Shown here: piece after piece, positions 43,928-54,387 of the stretch
Layout of the letters: every line of letters starts with the position of its first letter
Position numbering within the stretch: position 1 is the first letter of the stretch
Assembly: GCF_932294415.1 (NCBI RefSeq)
Contig: NC_065537.1
Span: 68,028,290-68,092,289, forward strand
Direction: 5' to 3'
Source: Quercus robur
Taxonomy: Eukaryota; Streptophyta; Magnoliopsida; Fagales; Fagaceae
Length of the DNA stretch: 64,000 nucleotides
Position numbers and translations under genes: made by a program
Notes under the pieces: model-generated
What the model was told of the DNA's origin: nothing
Database searches by the model: none
What the model saw: only the letters and a program-made list of their open reading frames with translations

Positions 43928-46900
43928 ATGAGGAAAAAGCTCGATACCAGATTTCCTGCTGTAAGTTTTCTCTATCTCTCTATCTGTTTTTAGTTTTTTG
44001 TAAGCTATGTTTGGTTTCTGAGAAAATGAAATTATGGTAAATTAGTTCAAAATCTTAGCTTTGGGGTTGAATCAGCTGGTGGGTGTTTCAGCTTTGTGGG
44101 TTTTATGGGTTGTTTTGATCTGGGGTCTTGTAAAGTTTTGACTTTTTTCATTGCTATGGTTGTGATTTGTGGTAAGAACAAAGAAATGGTTGATGGGTAT
44201 TTTGTTTTTGGGTTGAATTCTGGATTGGGGTTGTGTTTTTTTTTTTTTTTTGTTTAGGTTAGGGTTTGGTTTTTCTGAGATAGAATTGAAATCAGCTTGT
44301 GGATGTAGTATGTTTTTTGGGGCTTATGGTAATATGAGACCGGGTTATGTTTTGCTTAGGTATTTGGGATTGATTTCTGTGTATTGATGTTTAAATCAGT
44401 TTATGGGGGTTTTGTTTTTCGTGACTATTTCATTGGTGACATTTAATCAGTTATGTTGTTTAAGTTCTGGTACCAGTATTGGTTATCAAGTCAATTAATT
44501 CATTTTTTTTTGGTTCCTTTTGGTGCTGGGGGAGGAGTTGAAAACCTCAGTAATGTTCTTTCATGCCTTTGATTAGTATTGAAATCATGGATAGGATTTC
44601 CATGAATGGGGAGTTTTATTTTTTGGTATGTTGGTTTGAGAGTAGGGCTGTTGGGGAAACGAGTTAAGAAGCTATTTAGTATGGTGTTAGTGTTGTTTAT
44701 GTATCTGGTTTCTATAGAAAGCTTTGTATCCCTTGGGATTACAATACATATTGATCAAATTGGTGAATTATTTTGTTGATTCTGTGTCTAGTGAAGGATG
44801 GCATTTCTGGTTTTTTTTTTTTTACTAGTTTGAGAACTATATGGGACAGAATTTCTTCTTGGACCCTGAACTTTTAACCTGATATTCGTAATTCAGTTGC
44901 CTATGTTCAAGATCTTGTCCACTCGCATCAATTTTGTTAGTTGAAGTTTGAGTTTATTGTACGGCACCAATGAATGTTAAAGAAAGAACTTTAGCAATAT
45001 GGCCAGCTGACGAAATCAGATGATTTCTCTTCTAACTTCCTTCTATGATTTCCTACCTAAACATAACAGGGTCTGTTTTCATGGTTGTTTATACTTTATA
45101 CTCACTTTCCCCCTTAACCGCTGGTAAACATTTCCTGCCTAGAAATATGAATTTGTTGACCCAAAAAATATATTATATATAAAAAATATGGATAGAATGA
45201 GATGTCCATCTTTAAACCAAACAAATAGACTAAACTATAATACTAACACAAAACCAACTGCCCAAACCAATCTGTGGTGGGAGTGATGGCCTTGAAAATG
45301 CTCTCTAGGAGCTGCTAGCCTGCTACTCTCTTAGCTGAAAAAAAGGGCCTCCTCATTTCACAATATGTGAATCCAACCCAAAGTATTGTGCATGGAACAA
45401 ATCACTAACTTGGATTCTGCTGTATCCCTTTGTCAGGCTATAACTTTTAAGAAAGCTCTTATCACTGCATGATTATACAGTGTGTCAGAAGATCTAGTAT
45501 ATCTCCCCTAGTTGTTCTACTTCTGCTTTGAAGTTTGATCTTTTGCCTCTCAATATCATTCCTTTGGCTGGCCTCATAAAAGTTGCTATTAAGTATTGGT
45601 CTACTGGATATGACTTGCAACTTGGATTTTTTTTCCACATTGTATAAACCCTTTCTGAAGTCTGAACCCTCTACTTTTTGTAAGCTATTTCAAAAGGTCA
45701 GGTGGTAGTTAAACAGTGTTTTAATAAAGTAGTATCTACTGTTTGGTCCCTCATACTTGCCTTGTTTGATAGGTGGTCCCTCATAGTTGCTCCAAAACAA
45801 ATTAAAAACAACCAGTGACATTTAAAATTATTAGCTTTCTTTAGCAGGGAGTGATCTAGTGCACTTGTCATGAATGACAGATTGATGATGGGATCAGCCA
45901 ACAGCATGTTCTGGACGTCTTTCCAGAGTATCTTTTCTTTTTCATGAGTGATATACTTCAGAACCTGGAATAAAAAGCCTATAGAAATGTGAAGAGTCCG
46001 AACTATTACTGTTGCCTTAGAGGTGCCTCTGATATATTATGTTAATCCTATAATGTAATACTGCTGACCTAGTGGCTCAGGCAACTTAGTTTCCTGGGCC
46101 TCACACCCCATGGGGGTAGTACAATTGGCTAGGGACCTCGCCTCATGAAGCAAATGTCACTGGTTTGAATCTCCATTCCCCCTCCCCTTGGGCCAGAACT
46201 TTAAAAATTTTAAAATTTTTAAAAATCCTAGTTATTAGAAAAGAGGGGGACAGACCTTAGCTTCCTTGGTTTTCTTAATACGATACTTTAATTTGAGAGA
46301 TCTGTTATACTCTTCTACTGGTGTCTAGCCTGAAAATGTTATCTTATGATGCTCAAAGAGAAGTGACAAAAGATTATTCTAGTTGGTATTTCTCATTTTT
46401 AGGTACCTGTAATGTCTTTTAATCGTTGCCGTTGCATAATCTAATCTCATTATCTGATATAAAGTATTGCTTTGACAGGCTCGGATTAAAAAGATCATGC
46501 AAGCTGATGAGGATGTTGGAAAGATAGCATTGGCAGTTCCTGTTTTAGTTTGTGAGTAGATTTGACTTTCTAGGGTATTATGCTTCTTCAGTCCTTTGAT
46601 ATTTAATTCCCTGGCTTATCATCTTCTTGAATAATTATGCAGCTAAAGCGTTGGAGTTATTTTTGCAAGACCTCTGTGACCGTACATACGAGATAACCCT
46701 TCAGAGAGGAGCAAAGACTATGAGTTCATTGCATTTGTAAGTGAAGGATTACATTAATTTGTGTTTTCACAAAAAAAATTTGCCTTTACCATGCATTTTT
46801 CTGTGTTTTACTTCTTGACAACTTGGCCTTAAATGAGGGCTGCAGGAACGTTAATTTTTATCAGCCCTAGATACTCCATTTCATTCATTGTTTGATTCCC

Positions 46901-49900
46901 TAATACGGCAAGTTCTGGTCCTATCACTTTGTTTCTGAGTTTATTAGCTTTGTTTTGTGATAGCTACTGTAGATAATGAGAGGATTTTATGTACTTTGCT
47001 CTCTGCAGTGTAGTTGTTATTCTAATTGCTAATAAATGCTGCTTGTGATCAACCATTTAATTTTATTTTATTTTGAATTAAGTGCATGAGAAAATCAGTG
47101 TAGATAAGACTGTACAATGGTGTCTAACAGCATAGGCAGAACCTTTTAGTAGATGTGGATATGAGTTGGTTCAATGCTAGGGATTTGGGCATACACCAGG
47201 GGAGGGAAGATTTAAGGAAAGGAAGAGGGCTAGTTCTTGTTGTATGACCCATAGTTTCAATGGGCCTCTAGTGGAAAAAAGGGTTGACTAAGTGCACATA
47301 TATATATATATATATAAAGTCTTCAGTGCATTTTGCATGTGTTTCATTTTTGTCAAACTTGTGACATATCTCAATATAAGTGGCATTACTGAAAGTCACC
47401 ATTTCAGTCAAATTTTCTCCATGTGTTTAATTTCTCATAAATTCTTCAAAATAAAGGGCTAAATTATCGCAATAATTGTGAGTTATCCCTATAAAGAATG
47501 AAGGCCTGTGCGACACCCGGCATTTAACACTCCAAAATCTGGAAATGCTAACCACAGTTTCAATGATAATGGGAATATTTACTGAAATGATTGTGAAAAT
47601 ACCATTATCATATGCACACATAATTCAATAAGCTGTTTTCTCTTGATGTGGCATTGTGATTCACCAATGGCTGTTATAAGTTCATAGGCATCTCAGTCAT
47701 ACTAGTTACTGCTATGGGAATAGTGTATAGAGTAATAGTCAAATCAGCATTCTCTTTTCAAAAATTCACAAAATCATTCCCAATGTTTTGAATAAAGTAT
47801 CCTATTACTCTTATTATCGATCAAAAAAAAAAAAAAGTATCCGATTACTTATCAAAAAAAAAAAGTATCCTATATATAATGGCCGGAATTATCCAATTTC
47901 ACTCTTAATTAATTGATTACTATGGGTTTCCTTTTTGAAATGCACGTTTTTTTAGGTACTCTGGTTGTTGAGATTGAGGATACTGCATTTTGACCTTATT
48001 TTCCATTTTAATGTTACTTCCTTTTGCAAAAACTTAAAAATGACATGGTTAAGTTATGAAGCATTTGATATTCTCAGGCTCCATCTCTTAGGACCTGCTA
48101 AATGACAAATCAAATCCTCCATGCGTTCTGTGTTAAGCTCTTATGGAGGGTTAGGACCTACATCTAACAATAGTATATGAGAATCAACTTTGTTAGAATT
48201 TAAATGACATATCAATTTTTAGGGGTTTTCACAAATATCACCCATGGGTTTTGATGTGAATGTCCATTTGGTCCTTGGACTATTTGAACAATTAATCTTC
48301 AAACCAACCCCTGCACTTTAGTTTTGTAACAAATTAGACCTTCTGTTAGTATTTTCTGTTGAAATTAACAGTTTTAATCAATTAACATGTACATAATAAT
48401 AATGACATTTTAAAATTATTGATGATGTGGAAGTACACATGTTCAGATTTTGTGTGTGTGGAAATACTAGTAAAATTTTTAATTTGTTACAAAACTAAAG
48501 TTCAGGGGGTTAGTTCAAATCGAAAGTCCAAGGATCAAATTGACATTCACATTAAAATTCAACAATGATATTGTAAAAGCGCTCAAAATTTATATGTGCT
48601 GTATTCGTTAAGGGGATTCATGGCAGGATGAAAAAGGGTGGGAGGAGAGGGGAGGGGAGAGCACGTCAATAAGAAGAGAGAAAAAAAAGAGCAGGGGAGA
48701 GGGGGGGTTGCTGGGGGAATCCTTTCAAGCCCTCCATTTTCAATCCACAGAAAGGTGCATGCTTTGGAGGAGGGGGAGAGGCTTGGTGTCGGCCATTACT
48801 TTATGATTTTGTTCTCTGGCTATTTAATGATTTTGCCCTTGTTTCATACTTTTTTTAATTGTTAAGTTACATCCAATGGGTTTTGAACCCAAAATCTCAC
48901 CTTCCTTCCATTCTTGTGGGAGGAGGAAGTGCCATTTGATCTAGAGCTCATTGGTCTTTCTTCATGTTCACTTTTTAATTAATAATTGGAGGTCAATGGA
49001 TGGTAAGGAATTGCGTGTGTCTCTGCACACACAACCACACTCATTCTGACATGAAGTTTTAGGAGGTGCTTTTACATGTGGTACTTTTTTGCGGTTATGT
49101 TATTGGTAAAATGCATATGCACTGGTTTGTCTTTCCCTTCTCTCTGCCCCCTAGAATTGAGCAAAAAACAGTGGCACCCTTTGCATTCCTCCCTTATTAA
49201 ACCAAGAGTGAGTGATAAGCTCCTTTTCATACCTCTTGTCTTCCTTTCTCCCTACCTTCCATTGCAAACACACTGTTAAGTGGTTGGTAATACACACAAC
49301 AAGTTTGTCTAGATATTCCTTGCCATATGAAGAATTTTTCTAAAACTAAAGATTATCTGGTTGCCTTCTTATTAGCACACTCCATCTGAATGGTGAGACA
49401 AAAATACAGTATTGTCTCAATTTGAAATGCTTCCATCTAATAGATCTTAATTGTGATTATCTATGAAAAAATAGTACTATCTGGCCAGACTTCTCATTAT
49501 GATATCTTGTATCATTTGCTTACCCCCACTTCTCCACCCTCCCCACCCCCCCCCCCCCCCCCCCCCCCTCTCTTTCCCCCAACAATCCATGCCCCATCAG
49601 AACCCACCCAAAAGAGAGAAGAAATCTGAGGTTATGGATGTGTGTGCGCTTTTGGGATTCTTTTCATAGGTTATTGTTAATGCTTGGAACTCCATTAGGT
49701 CTTGTTTCCTTTGGTAATAGTATCATGCTGCTCCCTCTTCTGCATACTTTTTTGTTTAGATGATATTGTCAAATTGATCTTACAAATTTCTGTACTGAAT
49801 TTGCAGAAAACATTGTGTGCAGAGCTATACTGTGTTTGATTTTCTGAAGGAGGTAGTCAGCCGAGTTCCAGACTATAGTCATGGTCATTCTGATGCTGGT

Positions 49901-51327
49901 GGCGAGGATCGTGCCATTTCAAAGAGAAGGTTAGAAGAGAAATTCCTGTTCTTTCTTCCCTTCTCATTAACCTTGATATATATATATATATATATATATT
50001 ATATTGGTTATTACACATGCACCTTCTAGGTCTTGGACCTGTGACCTCACCCTCCACATTACTCTTTAAAGGGGAAGAAGGTGCCATTTGAGTTAGCGCT
50101 CGTTGGCTTCATTAAACTTGATATACTAAGCAATTAGATATACTCATTGGCTTTTTATTCTACCAGAAAAGCTGCAGGCGATGAATGCAATGACAGTGAT
50201 GAGGAGTTGAAGAAGAGCAAGATGGTAATAGCTCCTTTCTTAATTAGCTCCCTGACATATTGTTAATAAAGTCATTTGTTTTGTTTTGTTATATCAAAGC
50301 ATCATGTTTTTCTCATTTACTACTTAGTTGAACAATTTTAATATTCAAGAACTGGGCTGTTTTGTCTCTTATCCTTTTTTTTGGTTGGTATGTTTCACAA
50401 GCACATGGTGGGCCTTTAATCCACGACCTTATCTCCACCTTGTTCTTACAATGGGAGGAGGTGCCATTTGAATTAGAGCTCATGGGCTCTTATCCTTTAA
50501 TTTTTTCTTGTATGTTCAAAACGAGACTTGTTTGTTTAAATCAAGGAAAATGCATGTTTAGATCATTCCACTTTCATCTTTTCAATCTCTCTTCAGCAAT
50601 TTTTAGTGTGAGTTGAGTTGAAATTCATCTGTTAGATTTCAGTGGCTGCTATAATGTGTTTTCTGGTCCTTTCTGCTATACAAAATCTGATATAAAATAT
50701 ACTTTCAGGTTTATTGAAGTTGGCATATAAAAGCATCTTTAAATTGTCGTGGAGTATTTGATTACGTAAGGTGTATATAGGATGTAATAATGATTTTGTT
50801 TTCTGATTTTTAATATCCTGCAGCATGAGATGAGTCATGCGCATGCCAGCAGCAGTGGTAGAGGAAGAGGGCGGGGTCGAGGGAGAGGTCGTGGACGAGG
50901 CCGTGGAACGATAGAAAGAGAGGCGCACCATATTGATACTGGATCTGACCCCAGCACGTCGCTTCAGCAGGGCAACAAACATAATCAGAACCCTGACACA
51001 TTGATGGATAATGGTTCTGAGGCAAAGGAATTGTCAAAGGAGAATATTGCCACTACAGATGGTGCCAACCCAGCAGCTCGAAGTTTTGATCTGAATGCCA
51101 ATGTTGATGATAATGAGGACACAAAGGCCACAGCAGCAGCGGCGACAGCAGCAGCAGCAGCCGCAGCCCCGGCCTCCTCAGCTGGGCCTACTACCGAGAC
51201 TAGACACGAAGAATACCCCGGATGGTCTCTTTCTGATGTGGACAAGATGGCCATCGACCCTCTTCAGCTTGCACACCTCAGCAAAAGGTTAGACGAGGAA
51301 GATGAAGATTACGACGAAGAGGGGTAA
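43928..51327 (+). CDS. NF-YC11: NC2alpha / Dr1-associated corepressor (NF-YC11-like)
   Basis: Exons 43,928-43,960, 46,479-46,551, 46,643-46,736, 49,807-49,929, 50,167-50,224 and 50,824-51,327; all introns are GT-AG and phases join to a 294-residue protein. Residues 1-95 form a histone fold: MRKKLDTRFPAARIKKIMQA, EDVGKIALAVPVLVSKALEL, DLCDRTYEITLQRGAKTMSS, LHLKHCVQSYTVFDFLKEVV. It pairs with NC2beta (Dr1), binds TBP on DNA and blocks TFIIA/TFIIB, repressing or tuning RNA polymerase II core promoters in the nucleus. After an acidic/basic linker there is an eight-fold Gly-Arg repeat (residues 139-155), a SFDLNANVDDNED motif typical of plant members, an alanine-rich run, and an acidic tail (DEEDEDYDEEG). 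Intron 1 is 2.5 kb and intron 3 is 3.1 kb. Start: first codon of the conserved MRKKLDTRFP. Intact. Confidence 0.95.
46113..46220 (+). mobile_element. tRNA-derived SINE in NC2alpha intron 1
   Basis: gtagtacaattggctagg (A box) and, 40 bp later, ctggtttgaatctcc (B box), then a pyrimidine stretch and an A/T-rich tail (aaaattttaaaatttttaaa). Sense orientation to the gene. Confidence 0.6.
47299..47317. repeat. (TA)n microsatellite in NC2alpha intron 3
   Basis: Short TA run following gtgcacata. Confidence 0.85.
48221..48583. mobile_element. 363-bp MITE with ~100-bp inverted repeats in NC2alpha intron 3
   Basis: Left: atgtgaatgtccatttggtc, ggactatttgaacaat, ctttagttttgtaacaaatt. The right arm is the inverse (aatttgttacaaaactaaag ... 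caaattgacattcacatt). 'Tttggtcc' inverted-repeat style as in the other MULE-like MITEs of the window. No ORF. Confidence 0.75.
48850..48957 (-). mobile_element. tRNA-derived SINE in NC2alpha intron 3 (antisense)
   Basis: On the minus strand: gagctctagatcaaatggca (A box), then ttttgggttcaaaacccattg (B box), gtaacttaacaatt and an A-rich tail. Same family as the next two. Confidence 0.65.
49546..49568. repeat. 23-bp homopolymer C run
   Basis: Unbroken C run within a C-rich stretch (49,523-49,580) in NC2alpha intron 3. The minus strand is G-rich and could fold into a quadruplex; the length may be imprecise because homopolymers mis-sequence. Confidence 0.9.
49981..50109 (-). mobile_element. SINE with ~16-bp target-site duplication in NC2alpha intron 4
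   Basis: Minus strand: gagcgctaactcaaatggca (A box), gaggtcacaggtccaagacc (B box), gtgcatgtgtaataaccaat, then a (TA)n tail (49,981-50,000). Flanks cattaaccttgatata (49,965-49,980) and cattaaacttgatata (50,110-50,125) are a one-mismatch duplication, proving insertion. Confidence 0.85.
50378..50486 (-). mobile_element. SINE with 12-bp target-site duplication in NC2alpha intron 5
   Basis: Minus strand: atgagctctaattcaaatgg (A box), aaggtcgtggattaaaggcc (B box position, decayed), then acatacc and a poly(A) tail. The flanks ctcttatccttt at 50,366-50,377 and 50,487-50,498 are identical. Confidence 0.85.
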
Positions 51328-51960
51328 CAATGCATGAAATGGACACTTATTGTAATAGTTAGTAATTGAAATCAGATTAAAGCTAGCTCAGTGGCAAAGG
51401 GAATAAAAGAACATATTGGCGATGAAAACATGGCCCATGAAGGTTTCCACAAGATCAGGAAAGTCCCTTATTTCTTTCTTAGTTTGTCTTCATCACCACG
51501 TGTTTCTGTCATGCCATTTGCTAACTATCATTTCCAAAGGTAGCTCTCCCTGACAATTGAAGATATATTAGTTTGTTCACATTCACTATTAATCAATGTA
51601 TGGCAGCCTTGGTAGAGGTAGATTAGAAGCTTTTCTTTATTATATTTTGTTTGATTATGGTTGTTAGTTATTAGATCAAGTCAATTCACTTGGTGGTTTT
51701 ACTTCCTCAGGTGAAAATATGTTTTAGAGTATGTTCTATTAGATTGTCCAGACTGCTTGCTGTAATACATTTCGTTAGCCTTATGCATAATGATGGAATG
51801 TTACTAGTTGAGACTGTTTTCTGAACTCTCTGGTACCAGTAAATACTCTAAATTGGAAAGAAAAAAAAGTATTTGTTTACATTGAATTCTCAAATGATGG
51901 TTTTTTTTAAATAAAAAATAAATTCAATTCAATTTAATCCATGAAATTTGACTTTAATTT
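51328..51960 (+). other. Putative 3' UTR and downstream flank of NC2alpha
   Basis: No other gene. Moderate base composition and several aataaa-like words; the poly(A) site cannot be fixed by eye. Confidence 0.4.
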
Positions 51961-51984
51961 TTAGGGCAAAATATAGCTACAAAA

Positions 51985-52310
51985 TTGCTTATAGCTTTAG
52001 GTTATAACCTTACTCAATATCTTTTTATTATAGATAAATTTTAACAAATTTACCATTGGTTTATATCTTCTTCTCATATTCTCCATACTTGCAAAATTTC
52101 TAAAAAATTAAAAATCAATAGTTATATCATTAATAAATTTTTTATTTTACAAGTTTTTATAGTTTAAAATCATGTATAAAATCTAAGCTTATAGATAATA
52201 TATTAAATAATATCCGATTAATACAAAATTTGAATATATAAGCATAAAATACATGCAATTCAACGGTTAAATTTTAAAATATATAATAATATTTATTTTA
52301 TTAAATTAAA
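51985..52310. mobile_element. Decayed inverted copy of the TA-flanked MITE family
   Basis: Shares, in reverse orientation, 'aacaaatttaccattggttta', 'tattctccatacttgcaaaattt', 'acaagtttttatagtttaaaat' and 'caattcaacggttaaattttaaaatat' with the units at 12,474 and 36,876. Both ends eroded. Confidence 0.6.
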
Positions 52311-52460
52311 TTATAATAAATTTTATAGCTAAATTTTATCATAATTTTTATCCATTTATTCCACTGCCAAATCACAAATGACGTTTAAATTTTCTTTTTA
52401 TTAGTAAAAATTTTAATGTGCTATTTAATAGCATTCATAGCAAGGGAGCTAAAAAATTTA

Positions 52461-52619
52461 GAAAAATGATATGTCTACAACATTTTTACAACAAATTTTA
52501 AGTGGCAAGTTGTTATTATTGGGGCAAAAAAGTAATCTTAGCGTTAGTTTAAAATTTAAACCAATAATAACTAATCACCTGTATAAAATTGTAAAAATGT
52601 TATAAACGTGATATCTTTC
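52461..52619. mobile_element. 159-bp hAT-like MITE with exact target duplication
   Basis: Inverted ends: left gaaaaatgatatgtctacaa-catttttacaac, right inverse gaaagatatcacgtttataa-catttttacaat; then ttgttattattgg on both arms. Flanks aaaaattta at 52,452-52,460 and 52,620-52,628 are identical (8-9 bp, hAT-like). Same family as 31,353. Confidence 0.85.
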
Positions 52620-52623
52620 AAAA

Positions 52624-53605
52624 ATTTAGCAACTCAAAAATCTATTTTATATATTTTAGCAAATACTCCCAATATCAAAACTTCTATTTTAACATCTATC
52701 ACATTAAAATAATATAAATAAACAAACTAATAAAATAAATATAATAATCAACCTCAACAACCAACTGCCACCATCATCCACAACCCACAAACACCCACCC
52801 CAGCCCACTGCCACCATCAACCTCAACAAACTAATAAAATAAATATAATAATCAACTACAACAACCCACTGCAACCCATTACCATCATCACCCACCACAA
52901 CCCACTACCATCATCAACCACCACAACTCACAAACACCCATAACAACCCACTACCACCATAAAAACCAACACAACAGCAACAACAACCTCCACTGTCGGC
53001 CCACCAGCCACAACCACAAACCCCAAGGGAAAAAAAAACACACACACACACACAATCCAGCACCAACACAGCACAACCACCACCAACACAGCACCACCAA
53101 CAAACCCCCAACCACCACAAAACAAACCCACAGCCACAAATCACAAATCAAACCCACGCCACTGATATGACCCACCACCACCAACTCCATCAAAAGACCT
53201 CTGAAATCTAGCAACCCAAACGCTGAAATCCACCAAACCCAAATCCAGCAACCAAAACACCGAAACCACACACCGATCTCAACCCTGAAACCGACGCACA
53301 CCGATCTCAACCCCACTGCATGCCCACGTCGCACACTGATTTCTAATCCATTTATCACTGTTGAGAGAGATGTGAGAAAGGAAAGAGATGGAGAGGTAGA
53401 GAGGTGAGAAAGGAAAGAATTGAGAGAGAGAGAGAGAGCGTGCGGGATTATATGTACGCATGTGAGATTAAAAAATTGTTTTTTCTTATACCTTCCAACT
53501 ACAGTGGGCTGCTATCTTTAGCAGCCCACTGTAGCAATTACTTAAAAATATGTAGCTTTACCTTCCTTGCTGTAGTGTGTGTTTTTGGTGTTTTGGTTGC
53601 TAAAA
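52624..53605. mobile_element. Non-coding element with short inverted ends and a CA-rich core
   Basis: Ends ttagcaactcaaaaa (left) and, inverted, ttagcaaccaaaacacc (right). The core 52,740-53,240 is an unusual CAAC/CCACC-rich low-complexity stretch with partial duplication (caacctcaacaa; aactaataaaataaatataa twice). (GA)n lies at 53,420-53,439, and a perfect 16-bp hairpin at 53,499-53,534. Long G/T-rich frames on the minus strand (52,914-53,358) are composition artefacts. Confidence 0.5.
53499..53534. repeat. Perfect 16-bp inverted repeat with 4-nt loop
   Basis: CTACAGTGGGCTGCTA, loop tctt, TAGCAGCCCACTGTAG: all 16 pairs match. Subterminal within the element above. Confidence 0.9.
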
Positions 53606-54387
53606 TGACTAAATAAATAATCATTTGAGCATAAGTGCTCTAATAGATCTTCTTGTTAAACTCCATTCGCTAACAAATTTGAACAGCTCCCGATTGGCAA
53701 CTAAATTGACCATTGTAGTAAAAAATTAAAGGTTTAAAATGGATTTTAACCAAAAACAAAAGTTCCCAAAATAATGTTGATCCTGGCAAACTCTAGAAAA
53801 TTAAGTTGATGCATAGCATGTGGGAGTGAGTCACATTGGGCCCAACAAGCCCTACAAAGTACAAACCTCCCCTTCACGTCATACCCTTCAAGATATCCCT
53901 AGCTACAAAATTTGGAAAAAGAAATGTGAACATCAAACAGAGGCCTCTCTTGATTGTGTCTCTCCCCTCCATCTTCAGCACTCTTTTCTCCTCACTCACT
54001 TCCCTAACAAGCTGACCCAGCAACCAAGTCTCCCTCATCAACACTGAAACCCATTCAGCCATCCAAACACATACAACAGCTTCACCATCACAACAGGCCA
54101 AGGCCAAACCCCAAAATCACATCCAAGGTGGTCCATTATAAATACACATCACAAACCTTGAGTGAGAACAAAGTACATATTATAAAAGCCTTAACATCAC
54201 CATGCATACATATATATTTTTAGAGCCATACATTCTTTTAAATTATTAAAAAACAAAAAGCCATACATTTTTCTCAGTTTTTTGGCTGATAAGCCACACT
54301 TTAAAATCAACACAAAAACAGAAATTTACGAGCCCAAAGTGTTATAACACCCAGACCATACAGATTTGGTGAGATTAGCATATGGAG
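53606..54387. other. Intergenic region, includes 3' flank of the cystatin gene
   Basis: No gene supported. On the plus strand 53,830-54,180 is less AT-rich and has ccattataaatacac at about 54,133, like a promoter, but no coding sequence follows; 54,250-54,387 likely holds the cystatin 3' UTR. Confidence 0.4.

Noticed and set aside
50985-51254. 89-codon minus-strand frame with a long Ala/Val run
   Set aside because: Shadow of the NC2alpha last exon, which is supported by splice phase and family identity.
52914-53358. Overlapping Gly/Val/Cys/Trp-rich minus-strand frames
   Set aside because: They are the reverse complement of a CAAC/CCACC low-complexity tract; amino-acid content follows from composition.
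53820-54180. Possible plus-strand gene start (ATG frame 53,820-54,047, TATA-like 54,133)
   Set aside because: The frame lies upstream of the TATA-like motif, matches nothing known, and no coding sequence follows before the cystatin gene's 3' end.
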